This document shows positions 34,561-46,800 of a DNA stretch of 64,000 nucleotides, one piece after another (the first letter of the stretch is position 1; each line of letters begins with the position of its first letter). The notes under the pieces were generated by a model. It was not told where the DNA came from, ran no database searches, and was given only the letters and a program-made list of their open reading frames with translations. This stretch comes from Tridacna crocea (Eukaryota > Mollusca > Bivalvia > Cardiida > Cardiidae), in NCBI GenBank assembly GCA_943736015.1, contig OX031065.1:25496427-25560426 (forward strand), given 5' to 3'. The position numbers and the translations under genes are program-made.

Positions 34561-34758
34561 TAACCCTTACCACAAAATGCCAATTTTTGACGCCTTTGGA
34601 AAACATTGTGAGAAAAGCAGAAAATGCTGGTATTTTCTCCTTTTCCCGTAATGTTTTCTACCCTATCAAAAATCACCATTTTAGCTGCACTGAAATTGTC
34701 GTCTGTAAGTGCTTTTGAATTGGACAAGGCTAAAATTTTGTTATCTGTAAAGGGTTAA
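34561..34758 (+). mobile_element. TTAA-MITE, partly deleted core
   Basis: TTAACCCTTACCACAAAATG to tctgtaaagggTTAA; the core lacks the centre (gctggtattttctcc). Its right TTAA is shared with the next copy. Confidence 0.85.
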
Positions 34759-34983
34759 ATCGTTACCACACGAGAAAATTTTGGACTGGTCCAAATTAAA
34801 AGCATTTGCAGACGACAAAATAAAGGTGACTGAAAAATAGAAATTTGTTCTGGGAAGGGTAGAAAACACTGTGGGAAAAGGAGAAAATGCTGGTTACCAG
34901 CATTTTCTCCTTTTCCCACAGTGTTTTCAAAAGGCTTCTTTCTCAGGGGCGTCAAAAGTAGGGATTGAGTGGTAAAGGGTTAA
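34755..34983 (-). mobile_element. TTAA-MITE, full length, subfamily A
   Basis: 229 bp, TTAAATCGTTACCACACGAG to gagtggtaaagggTTAA; core perfect. Confidence 0.92.
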
Positions 34984-35016
34984 GTAAAAGGAAAACAACT
35001 ATTAATTTCAGAGGCG

Positions 35017-35240
35017 TTAACCCATTACCACACAATCCCTACTTTTGATGCACCTGAGAAAGAAGCCTTTTGAAAACGCTGTAGGAAAAGGAGAAAAATG
35101 CTGGTAACCAGCATTTTCTCCTTTTTCCACAGTGTTTTCTACCCTTCCCAGTACAGACTTCTATGTTTCAGTCACCTTTATTTTCTCGTCTGCAAATGCT
35201 TTGAATTTGGACCAGTCTAAAATTTTCTCGTGTGGTTAAA
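35017..35240 (+). mobile_element. TTAA-MITE, full length, subfamily A
   Basis: TTAACCCATTACCACACAAT to cgtgtggttaaa; one extra A in the left arm. Confidence 0.88.
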
Positions 35241-35538
35241 AAGGTGAATGGTGATGACAGTGAAATAACTGATGTGTGTACAGGGTAGTAATGGTCAACA
35301 TCTATCAGTGCCGACTCCTGCAGTATGCCCAAGACATCGGGTAACTGTCAGAAAAAAAATATAACGCTGTAACCTATTTCATACGTATATAATTAGGATT
35401 CTGACATTCTAGGAAAAGAATCGGTCAAATAATGGAGATTTAATTCGATTTCGAAATGTCCTTCATGTCAAGAGTCGTAATATTTTGAATGTGTAAAAAC
35501 TAAATAGACCTGGAATTACCAGCAATGATCACACTTAC

Positions 35539-35690
35539 CACCATAATCAAAAGAATTTCCGGAATAGTCAAAAGTTGGTGATATTCCAGAGGAAAGACGA
35601 TAAGGGTCTACAGGTGATTTCAGGTATTGAAACTTTGGAGAACAAATCAATTTGTTTACTGTAAAGTTGCCTGGTTCCCGAGTTTACCAG
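35539..35690 (-). other. Candidate 5' (probably untranslated) exon of the DUSP gene
   Basis: On the minus strand a strong donor TTATGGTG|GTAAGTG lies at 35538/35539, about 1.8 kb upstream of the DUSP start. The sequence before it is an open frame (...SGISPTFDYSGNSFDYG) without a clear start, and its phase does not match the phase-2 acceptor of DUSP exon 1. A 5' UTR exon therefore fits better than coding. Most of it lies within the first unit of the 1.55-kb triplication. Confidence 0.3.
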
Positions 35691-36276
35691 CGATTGGTTT
35701 GAAACTAGAACCAGTAGCCCTATCATTTCACTCGATGTCATATTGGATTTATATAATGGACTATTTAGCGAAATGGAAAACATTACACAGTAAATGGAGT
35801 TTAATGTGATTTCTGTTGATGGACAGAAACCTTAGATTATTAAAATGGTTGGTTTATTGATAAGATTTTGATGTAACCAAACGAATGCTAGTCTAAGGGA
35901 GAGAACTCGTGCACCCGACCTTTACTCAATGTCATCAAAATATCCCTCAGTGCTTGACATTTAACAGTACCAAACGATTAATGGTCTAAGGGAGAAAACT
36001 CTTACATATCTTTATCTCTTTGAATGCATGGGTAATCTCCCTTATAGTTAGTGACCACATAACGTTTAAGAAGACTAAAAAAATGTTCGTCCTCGAGTAG
36101 TGTTTCCAGAGATGATCAGAATAGAAAACATTTTCTTTTCTCCCAGTCGTAATTAATTCTAATATTTTGTTGTTATGGTGTAACTGGTATAGATCTACAG
36201 ATTGAAGATAATAAGTAGTTAGAGATAGTATTTCGTAACAAAAGGGTAGTTAGTCTCTCTCACTTATCTAAAGAGT

Positions 36277-36503
36277 TTAACTCTTTACAAAAAACAAAAC
36301 TTTAGGCCTTTCCAAATTGAAAGCATTTACAGATGACAAAATAATAGTGACAGAAAATTTGAAATTGTTTTCGTGAAGGATATAAAACATTGTGGGAAAA
36401 GGAGAAAATGCTGGTTACCAGCATTTTCTCCTTTCCCCCAATGTTTTCTGAAGGCTTCTTTCGTAGGGTCGTCAAAGGTAAGGATTGTGTGGTAATGGCT
36501 TAA
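36277..36503 (-). mobile_element. TTAA-MITE in triplication unit 1
   Basis: TTAACTCTTTACAAAAAACA to gtgtggtaatggcTTAA. Copies at 37824-38050 and 39370-39597 arose by the large duplication, not by new insertion. Confidence 0.88.
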
Positions 36504-36761
36504 AAGGTGTTTTACACAGGTTTCAACATTCTTTTAGTCATATCACAGTGACAGGTCACATATTTATGTGTTTCCTACGTTCCACTTGTACTTGGCTGGG
36601 GCTCTGAAGTGTATTACCCAAGGAAACTCACACGAAGAAAACAGTGGATCAAGAGATTCTTGAGATAAGGACCTTCAGCTCAAGAGTCCCGCACATTACC
36701 ACTTGGCCACGCAGGAGCCATGTTTTCATCTAAAGTGATCAGAGTAGTTGAATCAGCAGAA

Positions 36762-36902
36762 TAGTTACTTGTGAAGGATAGTAAACATTGTGGGAAAAGG
36801 AGAAAATGTTGGTTACCACCATTTTCTCCATTTCCCACAATGTTTTCAAAATGCTTCTTTCTTAGGGTCGTCAAAAGTAGAGATTGTATCATAGTGGCCT
36901 AA
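36762..36902 (-). mobile_element. TTAA-MITE, left side truncated, unit 1
   Basis: Core with tgttggttaccaccattttc (centre unpaired by one change), right end worn. Duplicates at 38309-38449 and 39857-39997. Confidence 0.8.
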
Positions 36903-37823
36903 AATGTGCTTTACACAGGTTTCAACATTCTTTCAGTCATATCACAGTGACAGTTCACATATTCATATGTTTCCTACGTTCCACCTGTACTTGGCTGGGG
37001 CTCTGAAGTGTCTTGCCTCCAGAGTACCAGCTCTCCAGTGAACGAGTTCTCTAACAACCGTATACACGATCGTTGGCAAAATGCAAAACGATAGCTAAGA
37101 AAGTTCTTAATGCATAAGTTGGTGATATTCCAGAGGAAAGATGATAAAGGTCAGTCTACAGGTGAGTTCAGGTATTGAAACTTTGGAAAACAAGTAAATG
37201 TTTACTGTAAAGTTGCTTGGTTCCCGAACTTACCAGCGCTTGCTTTGAAACTAGAACCAGTAGCCTTATCATTTCACTCGATGTAATATTTGATTTATAT
37301 AATGGACTATTTAGCAAAGTGCAGAACATTTTACTATAAATGGAGTATAATATGTTTTCTGTTGATGGACAGAAATCTTAGATTATGAAAATGGTTGGTG
37401 CATTGATAAGATTCTGATGTAACCAAACGAATGCAAGTCTAAGGGAGAGAACTCGTGCACCCGACCTTTGCTCAATGTCATCAAAATATCCCTCAGTGCT
37501 TGACATTTAACAGTACCAAACGATTAATGGTCTAAGGGAGAAAACTCTTACATATCTTTATCTCTTTGAATGCATGGGTAATCTCCCTTATAGTTATTGA
37601 CAGCATGACATTTATGAAGACTTTAAAAAATGTTCGTCCTCAAGTAGGGTTTGCAGAGTTGATCAGAATAGAAAACATTTTCTTTTCTCCCAGTCGTAAT
37701 TAATTCTAATATTTTGTTGTTATGGTGTAACTGGTATAGATCTACAGATTGAAGATAATAAGTAGTTAGAGATAGTATTTCGTAACAAAAGGGTAGTTAG
37801 TCTCTCTCACTTATCTAAAGAGT

Positions 37824-38050
37824 TTAACTCTTTACAAAAAACAAAACTTTAGGCCTTTCCAAATTGAAAGCATTTACAGATGACAAAATAACAGTGACAG
37901 AAAATTTGAAATTGTTTTCGTGAAGGATATAAAACATTGTGGGAAAAGGAGAAAATGCTGGTTACCAGCATTTTCTCCTTTCCCCCAATGTTTTCTGAAG
38001 GCTTCTTTCGTAGGGTCATCAAAGGTAAGGATTGTGTGGTAATGGCTTAA
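37824..38050 (-). mobile_element. TTAA-MITE in triplication unit 2
   Basis: Equivalent of 36277-36503. Confidence 0.87.
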
Positions 38051-38308
38051 AAGGTGTTTTACACAGGTTTCAACATTCTTTTAGTCATATCACAGTGACA
38101 GGTCACATATTTATGTGTTTCCTACGTTCCACTTGTACTTGGCTGGGGCTCTGAAGTGTATTACCCGAGGAAACTCACACGAAGAAAACAGTGGATCAAG
38201 AGATTCTTGAGATAAGGACCTTCAGCTCAAGAGTCCCGCACATTACCACTTGGCCACGCAGGAGCCATGTTTTCATCTAAAGTGATCAGAGTAGTTGAAT
38301 CAGCAGAA

Positions 38309-38449
38309 TAGTTACTTGTGAAGGATAGTAAACATTGTGGGAAAAGGAGAAAATGTTGGTTACCACCATTTTCTCCATTTCCCACAATGTTTTCAAAATG
38401 CTTCTTTCTTAGGGTCGTCAAAAGTAGAGATTGTATCACAGTGGCTTAA
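38309..38449 (-). mobile_element. Truncated TTAA-MITE, unit 2
   Basis: Equivalent of 36762-36902; right TTAA is intact here. Confidence 0.8.
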
Positions 38450-39369
38450 AATGTGTTTTACACAGGTTTCAACATTCTTTCAGTCATATCACAGTGACAG
38501 TTCACATATTCATATGTTTCCTACGTTCCACCTGTACTTGGCTGGGGCTCTGAAGTGTCTTGCCTCCAGAGTACCAGCTCTCCAGTGAACGAGTTCTCTA
38601 ACAACCGTATACACGATCGTTGGCAAAATGCAAAACGATAGCTAAGAAAGTTCTTAATGCATAAGTTGGTGATATTCCAGAGGAAAGATGATAAAGGTCA
38701 GTCTACAGGTGAGTTCAGGTATTAAAACTTTGGAAAACAAGTAAATGTTTACTGTAAAGTTGCTTGGTTCCCGAACTTACCAGCGCTTGCTTTGAAACTA
38801 GAACCAGTAGCCTTATCATTTCACTCGATGTAATATTTGATTTATTTAATGGACTATTTAGCAAAGTGCAGAACATTTTACTGTAAATGGAGTATAATAT
38901 GTTTTCTGTTGATGGACAGAAATCTTAGATTATGAAAATGATTGGTGCATTGATAAGATTTTGATGTAACCAAACGAATGCAAGTCTAAGGGAGAGAACT
39001 CGTGCACCCGACCTTTGCTCAATGTCATCAAAATATCCCTCAGTGCTTGACATTTAACAGTACCAAACGATTAATGGTCTAAGGGAGAAAACTCTTACAT
39101 ATCTTTATCTCTTTGAATGCATGGGTAATCTCCCTTATAGTTATTGACCACATAACGTTTAAGAAGACTAAAAAAATGTTCGTCCTCGAGTAGTGTTTCC
39201 AGAGATGATCAGAATAGAAAACATTTTCTTTTCTCCCAGTCGTAATTAATTCTAATATTTTGTTGTTATGGTGTAACTGGTATAGATCTACAGATTGAAG
39301 ATAATAAGTAGTTAGAGATAGTATTTCGTAACAAAAGGGTAGTTAGTCTCTCTCACTTATCTAAAGAGT

Positions 39370-39597
39370 TTAACTCTTTACAAAAAACAAAACTTTAGGC
39401 CTTCCCAAATTGAAAGCATTTACAGATGACAAAATAATAGTGACAGAAAATTTGAAATTGTTTTCGTGAAGGATATAAAACATTGTGGGAAAAGGAGAAA
39501 ATGCTGGTTACCAGCATTTTCTCCTTTTCCAGCAGTGTTTTCTAAAGGCTCCTTTCGTAGGGTCATCAAAGGTAAGGATTGTGTGGTAATGGCTTAA
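39370..39597 (-). mobile_element. TTAA-MITE in triplication unit 3
   Basis: Equivalent of 36277-36503, but the right arm reads ctccttttccagcagtgttttc, so it diverged after duplication. Confidence 0.87.
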
Positions 39598-39856
39598 AAG
39601 GTGTTTTACACAGGATTCAACATTCTTTTAGTCATATCACAGTGACAGGTCACATATTTATGTGTTTCCTACGTTCCACTTGTACTTGGCTGGGGCTCTG
39701 AAGTGTATTACCCAAGGAAACTCACACGAAAAAAACAGTGGATCAAGAGATTCTTGAGATAAGGACCTTCAGCTCAAGAGTCCCGCACATTACCACTTGG
39801 CCACGCAGGAGCCATGTTTTCATCTAAAGTGATCAGAGTAGTTGAATCAGCAGAAT

Positions 39857-40112
39857 AGTTACTTGTAAAGGATAGTAAACATTGTGGGAAAAGGAGAAAA
39901 TGTTGGTTACCACCATTTTCTCCATGTCCCACAATGTTTTCAAAATGCTTCTTTCTTAGGGACGTCAAAAGTAGGGATTGTATCATAGTGGCTTAAAATG
40001 TGTTTTACACAGGTTTCACCACCATTTTCTCCACTTCCCACAATATTTTCAAAAGGCTTCTTTCTTAGGGTCGTCAAAAGTAGGGATTGTATCACAGTGG
40101 CTTAAAATGTGT
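39857..40112 (-). mobile_element. Truncated TTAA-MITE with local duplication, unit 3
   Basis: Equivalent of 36762-36902 followed by a second copy of its right half (accaccattttctccacttc ... tcacagtggctTAA). Confidence 0.78.
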
Positions 40113-40315
40113 TTTACACAGGTTTCAACATTCTTTCAGTCATATCACAGTGACAGTTCACATATTCATATGTTTCCTACGTTCCACCTGTACTTGGCTG
40201 GGGCTCTGAAGTGTCTTGCCTCCAGAGTACCAGCTCTCCAGTGTACGAGTTCTCTAACAACCGTATACACGATCGTTGGCAAAATGCAAAACGATGGCTG
40301 AGAAAGTTCTTAATG

Positions 40316-40830
40316 TAGATCTACAAATGACGGTATTTTGTCCTTCGAAAGACAGGAAACATTATAGAAAATGGAGAAAATTGTAGACGTCATGGATATA
40401 GTCGTCATGGATCTATATAACTGACCCAGGACGACAACAATTTTTTATTCGTCCTTAATGTTACCGTTGACAACGAATGTAAGGGAGATGACTCCTGTAT
40501 GAAAAATATGAAAACAGTGTAAGAGTTTTCTCCCTTTCACCATTAATCTTTTGGTACACTTAAAGTCGAACAGGAAAAAGAATATTTTGGCGACATTTAG
40601 TAAAGATTGGAGAACGAATGTTCTCCTTTTTATTGTAAATTTGATTCCTGCCTTGACTTCGAAGATCTTTCAATAAAGTAAAAAGCTACCGAACTGTTTT
40701 TTCCGTTACAGAAACGCCTTTTACCCCTACATAGAGTTATTTCCCTTCCACCAGTTTTTAGTAGAGGAGATTGCTGCAAGAGGGTGAAAGCAAATTTTGT
40801 GAAAGTAACCAGGGTCTAGTGTTTCATGTA
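40316..40830 (+). promoter_or_regulatory. WDR59 upstream region / 5' UTR
   Basis: The only non-repetitive stretch directly before the WDR59 ATG, so it should contain its promoter and 5' UTR. No TATA-like or other motif is convincing. Confidence 0.35.
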
Positions 40831-40881
40831 ATGGCACAATGGGGCGAAAACTTCGCTTCCTTAGATTTTGCAGACCTCAAG
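40831..40881 (+). CDS. WDR59: WDR59 exon 1 (start codon)
   Basis: Encodes MAQWGENFASLDFADLK, residues 1-17; donor CTCAAG|gtaatg, phase 0. It corresponds to the short acidic leader before the first WD40 strand. Upstream 40316-40830 is unique-looking sequence and should hold the promoter and 5' UTR. Confidence 0.88.
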
Positions 40882-43800
40882 GTAATGTATCAGTCGAATA
40901 ATTTGTAAATATACGTGGTTTTCGATCGTGGACTCTTGGATTTTCTTCGAACGTTTCGTACCATAACCATTTCGCACCAGTCTTTATCATAATTTTAACA
41001 CTCCGTATCATACCTTCAGTCTGAAGTTTTGCACCGATGCCATTTTCGTTACTTGGTCTCCTCAAGCCTTCAAAGCAATCTTCATCAAAAGTATCTGGAA
41101 TGAATACGTTTTTACTGACATCTTTTCACTTTCAGATGGCTGTATGCAACAAAGTTTCTACTTCTAGTTACAGCTAATAAAATGGGCATGAATCGTTAGC
41201 AAAACAATTTAGTTGACCACATAACTTCAAGTAGCTCCCAGTCGATGATTTTTCATTGAATCAATAAATAAAAAATATATATTTTGGTGTCAATAGAAAT
41301 TTTGTCGCATAGAACTATTTGAACAGATATGGGTAAAATCATATTTATTCCAGACATGTTTAATGAGTTTTGCTTTAAAGGTATGCAAAGACCAGTAACA
41401 AAAATAGCATCGGAGCAGACCTTCAAACTGAAGGTAACACATGTTTATAGTTTCTCATAATTCCGTTAAATTATATTGGAGATATTTTCTCAGACTGAAA
41501 CATTGACGGCAGGACAAATCTCACCCTTTGTCCTAGATTGTCAATATTTCATGAATATAGTCAGGTTGAAAGAAATTTAAACTTTTTCACTATAAGCTTG
41601 ACAAGGCAAAGTCAAGACACTGAAGGTGATTTCTTCGCCCACATAGCCCATTTGCTTGATCTCCGAAATCAGAACAACAGACAGCCAAGTGTTTGTGAGT
41701 ACCTGATAAGGTCATCATGGTGGGTTTAGACAGATTCGAGGGGTACAAGGGAGGGATGAAAATGGGGTAGGGTGGGGGTGCCCAGCCATTCAGCTATAGC
41801 CTATAGAATAAACACTAGAAATTTTCCATGGGTGATCCTTTTAAAAATTGCTCTCGAAATTTTGATCTGTCAAAAAACATGGCAGTGGTTGGGGGAGGGG
41901 GGGGGAAGAAGGGAGGAGGGGGGCTCACTGCACTCATTGCACTCATGTGGTGCCAACAGTTCTTTAAACATATTCTAGTAATTGGCGAGCCAAATTGGAC
42001 CAAACTTGGCTGGAATGATGTTTTGGAGAACTTCTTAAAAAAACTTTGAACAGAATTTGATTCCATGAAAAACTCTGGTTAACGTAGCAACCATATGGAA
42101 TTTTCTAAGAAATTGTTTAAAAATCTTCTAGTCTGAAACAGCTGGTCAGATTTTGAAATAATTTCACAGAAATGTTCCTTTTAAAAAATTGTTTGGGAAA
42201 TTTTGATCCATGGAAAAACATGGCCATGGTGGTGGGGTTGGGCTCTTTGTACTGTATGGACTTAACCCTTTCCCAAATGACAAATTTTGGACTCTTCCAA
42301 ACCAGAAGAGTTTGCAGATGACAATTTAAGATTTGGAGAAAATGGCAGAAAATTCTCAAAAAGGGCAGAAAATACTGTAGGAAAAGGAGAAATTGCTTGT
42401 TACAAGCAATTTCTCCTTTTCCCATTGTGTTTTCAAAAGACTGTTACTGCAGAAACATAAAAACCAGGGCTTGTTAGGGAAAGGGTTTAAGAAATTCTTT
42501 GAAATCCATCCTCTGAAACCACAGGTCATATTCTGAAATAATTTTACAGAAATGTCCCGTAGATGCATCCTTTGAAAAAAAAGTTTGAGAAATTTTGATC
42601 TGTCAGGAAACAAGGCGGGGGAGTGGGGGGAGGGCCTATTTGCACAAAAGAGACATGAAGAAATTCTTAAAAATTCTTCTTCTATAAAACCGCTTGTCAG
42701 GTTTTGAATTGATTTCACAGAAATGATTCAATGATTCAAAGTATGCCCCTTTTTAGACGTAGAATTTTAATTTACTGTCCAGCATCAAACAGCCAACTGT
42801 TGGCACCCATATGCAGTGCTCTTAGTCTTATTGAAGTTATTGAAGAAAAACTTTTAGAGTAAACAAACAGAAAAAAATGGCCATGGTCCTCTCAAATATT
42901 CAGGTGAGCGATCCAGGGCCATCTTGACCCTCTTGTTTCATTCTCTTTAGAATTACTAGAATTTTTTTTTTATTATTTCAGGCAAATACCATGGCCTTGG
43001 ACTGCCTGGGAAAGTGGACAGTTTTACCTGGGTAAGATTTGAATATACACATATATTTATTATTCAAAATTTATTTTATAAGTTGTACAATCATATTTCC
43101 GTAATATATTTTACCCTTTACCATACAATGCTGTGTTGAAAGGACCTTTGGACAAACCTTTACCCATCAATGCCATTTTGAAATGACACCGACAAAGAAA
43201 GCCTTTGAAAATATTGTGGGAAAATGAGAAAATTCTGCTAACCATATTTTTCTCCTTAATATAATGGCATTTTTTTTTTTTGAGGGGGAGAGCCAAATAA
43301 GCTAAACAGATATTTTAAGTCAGAAGTAAGACTAGAATATAATTGCATTAGATGTAAACTGTAGTTTTTATCTTTCAACAAAGCAGGCAGTGTGGTTCAA
43401 AGACGAGACATCACATTTTGTGCAATTTCATTTTGATCCTTACTGGCTGCAAAAGCAACAAGAACTGTTGAACGTGCTGTAGAGGTTAACTCTTTTAGAA
43501 ACAACGAAATAAGATTAATGTGACTGAAGAATTGAAATTTGATTTAGGATGGGTAGAAAACATTGTGGGACAAGGATAAAATTTTCTCTTTTTCCCACAG
43601 TGTTTTCAAAAGGCTTCTTTCTCAGGGTCGTTCATAGTCGGGATTGTGTGGCAAAGAGTTAACTCTTTACCAAACAACAAAAATTTAGACTGGTCCTAAT
43701 TGAAAGCATTTGCAGACAACAAAACAAGAGTGACTAAAGAATTGAAACTTGTTTTAGGACAGGTAGAAAACATTGCGGGAAAAGGAGCAAATGCTGGTTA

Positions 43801-46800
43801 CCAGCATTTTCTCCTTTTCCCACAATGTTTTTAAAAGGCTTCTTTCTCAACATGAGTTTTATGAGTGACTAAAGAATTGAAATTTGTTTTAGGACAGGTA
43901 GAAAACATTGCGGGAAAAGGAGCAAATGCTGGTTACCAGCATTTTCTCCTTTTCCCACAATGTTTTCAAAAGGCTTCTTTCTCAACATGAGTTTTATGTA
44001 AATATCCTATTGTATGTGACTATACAATGTAGATAACCATTATTTTGAGACATATTTGAAATGCTCAATGGTTTTGAGCCATCCTTGATCATTGCCGTTC
44101 TTTTTTTTTTCTCATTCTTTTGTCAATTTTTCAGACGCCGCTTTTTTACCTTTGTTGATCTTGATGATCCACATGAGAATACTCAAAGACTGGCGCGTCA
44201 GAGTAAATGGGAGGTCAGCTGTGTTCAGTGGAATCCTCACGCATCCCATGCTAGTCTGTTTGGAGCAGCTGTAAGGAGCAGAGAATTTCTTTTCCTCTTC
44301 TTTCTTGGGCATATGTTGATATCTAACAAGATATGTAGAGAGGACAGGACTTGAGAAGACCAGGTCTAGGGTTTGATCCCTGGCGACGAACCCTGGCTCT
44401 TTTCGAGAATTGATGATAGTCACTGCAACAGAATTCATTTCTCTCCCACCACTAACCATTGCTTTGACGATGATCATGTGGGAAAGCCACCAATGGCTTG
44501 GAAAGAAAATTGTGCGAAGAACTGGTGAAAGAAACTCCAGGAATGCATGGATAGGTGCACTGGCCACTGCAATATAACTGAATTAATGTTGGAAATGGCA
44601 TTAAACACCATACAATCAATCAACCTATCATGTAGGTAGGAATGTGTATGTGATTATGCATCACAAAATTATTCCACCACCTCAGAAATTCTTGGAAACT
44701 CAGTATGTGGATATTCTGTTGTACATTTGCCTCAATAAGTACCAACAACATTGTTATGTTATTGCCTTTGGCCGATATTCAGATAATCCCATGTTTTGAA
44801 GGTACTGACCAATACACTTTTGAAAACATTGTTGGAAAAGGAGAAAATGCTGGTTACCAGCATTTCTCCTTTTCTCCCAAATTTTTGCAACCTTTTCATC
44901 ATTCATTATCATAAAAGCAGGGAACTACTTGATGAAGGATTAACTGTATAAATTCTTTATTTTACCAGTGTACACAGAGACTTGATCTTTTCTCATGGGA
45001 AATTGGCTCCAATAAGGATGCAGTGTGCTCTATGAAAGCTCATACAAGAAACATAAGGTAAATATTACAATGCAGTGAAAGCAAGTGTTTGAATCTCTGA
45101 TTTGCTAGGGGATATTTTTTTTTGGCCATTTTTTTAGGGGAAATATTTGGTTTACATGAATGTGATACAAGTTCTCACAATTTGTGTCAATCACTCTGAG
45201 TGATTGCTTCCCGGAAACGTTAAGGGTTTAACTCTTTACTACACGACAAAATTTTAGACTGGTTCAAATTGAAAGCATTTGCAGATGACAAATTAAAGGC
45301 GACTGGAAAATTGAAATTTGTTCTAAGAAGGGTAGAAAACACTGTGGGAAAAGGAGAAAATACTGGTTACCAGCATTTTCTCCTTTCCTTTTCCTACAGT
45401 GTTTTCAAAAGGCTTCTTTCTCAGGGCGTCAAAAGTAGGGATTGTGTGGTAATGGGTTAATAGTCATTGTATGTTGATTTGGGTAGTTCGTAAGATTGAC
45501 CTTGTTAATCTCTGTATCAACCCTTTACTACACAATCCTGACTTTTCAACGATTATGGGAAAAGGAGAAAATTCTGTTATCAGCATTTTCTCCTATTCCC
45601 ACAATGTTTCTGCCCTTTTCAAATCAAATTTCGATTTTTGATTCGCATTTATCTTGTCGTCTGCAATTGCTTTCAATATTCGGATTAGTCCAAACTTTTG
45701 TTGTTTGTTAAAGATTTAAAACCCTAACCTTCATTGTGAGAGGCTGATGCACTATCCTTTCAATCCTATTTCCCAATTTTTCAGGGTAAGATTATATGTG
45801 TTAAAGGAATGTTTGTACTCTCATCCCAACATCTTTATACATTATTGTTATTAAAACCAGCCACTAGCCATTGGCATGGCAAGTGTGTTAAACAGAGTTG
45901 TCATAAAGAAATACCAAGAATGCTTGAATAGTTGAACTGGTTTCTTGGTATGTTGACATGACTGTTTTCTACAGGGTTCTTTCTCAGGGTTGTCAAAAAT
46001 AGGGATTGTTTGGTGGTGGGTTAAAGAGCTTCACAAGAGATCAATCTTTTAGATATTTTCGAAAAAATTGGCAGAAATTAAGTGCAACAGTGCTAAAATT
46101 GACAGGGTCAGAGAGAGTATAAAATATTTTAAGAAAAGGAGAAAATACTGATTATAAATTTGGGTCGTGTTGTAAAGGGTTAAACTCCTTAACTCTTTCC
46201 CACACAATCCTGACTATTAACGACTCTGAGAAAGAAGCCTGTAGCAGCATTTTCTCCTTTTCCCACAATGTTTTCTACCTTCACAGAACTAATTTGAATT
46301 TTTAAGTCGGATTGATTTTATTGTCTGCAAATGCCTCCAATTTGGACCTGTATAAAATTTTGTCATTTGGTAACAAATTAAACTGCTATGTTTCTATCTT
46401 CCCCGTGGGGTCCCGGGTTTTTTTTACTGTTTAGAATAGGACCTTGGCCTTTCTCTATGGCATGTCGTAGAAGGCGACTAAAATTGAAGACAAATGGCTG
46501 CTTTCCTTGTAATTCATAGGATTGCAGCGGGCTGGGTAGTTCTTATTCCAAATCCTATATTTTTTTTTCTCGATATAAATAGAGTTTGGAATCGGAATCA
46601 ATTGTCCTGTGGGACCCCGTGTGCTTTAATCGGGGTATAAGAATAAACCACTGCAGTCCCTCGATCGTCACATCTGCCATTTCATCTGGCGGAACAAAAG
46701 TGACAGCATGCATGTCGTAAAAGGCGACAAAAGGGGCATCATTTTGTGTTTCGTCCATTCCTCATTTATCATGTTTGTCTTACGTTGTTGCACATGTATG

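Larger units (their letters stand above)
35573..40315. repeat. Tandem triplication of a ~1.55-kb unit
   Basis: Units start at agttggtgatattccagagg: 35573, 37117 and 38664 (periods 1544 and 1547), high identity. Each contains two TTAA-MITE copies, a stretch with gcacccgacctttgctcaat, and agtgtcttgcctccagagta near the end. Unit 3 carries an extra ~104-bp duplication at ~40010-40115. The array fills most of the space between the divergent DUSP and WDR59 genes. Confidence 0.93.

Noticed and set aside
35287-35345. Minus-strand frame LPDVLGILQESALIDVDHYY considered as a DUSP N-terminal exon
   Set aside because: Good acceptor (ctgacag) but no donor giving the phase 2 needed by DUSP exon 1; kept only as a possibility.
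41538-41729. Open frame in WDR59 intron 1 ending near a GTGAGT donor-like site
   Set aside because: WDR59 exons 1 and 2 already join in phase 0 and match the known protein; no sequence in WDR59 corresponds.
44112-44567. 151-codon open frame on the minus strand
   Set aside because: Antisense shadow of WDR59 exon 3 plus the SINE copy; no family similarity.
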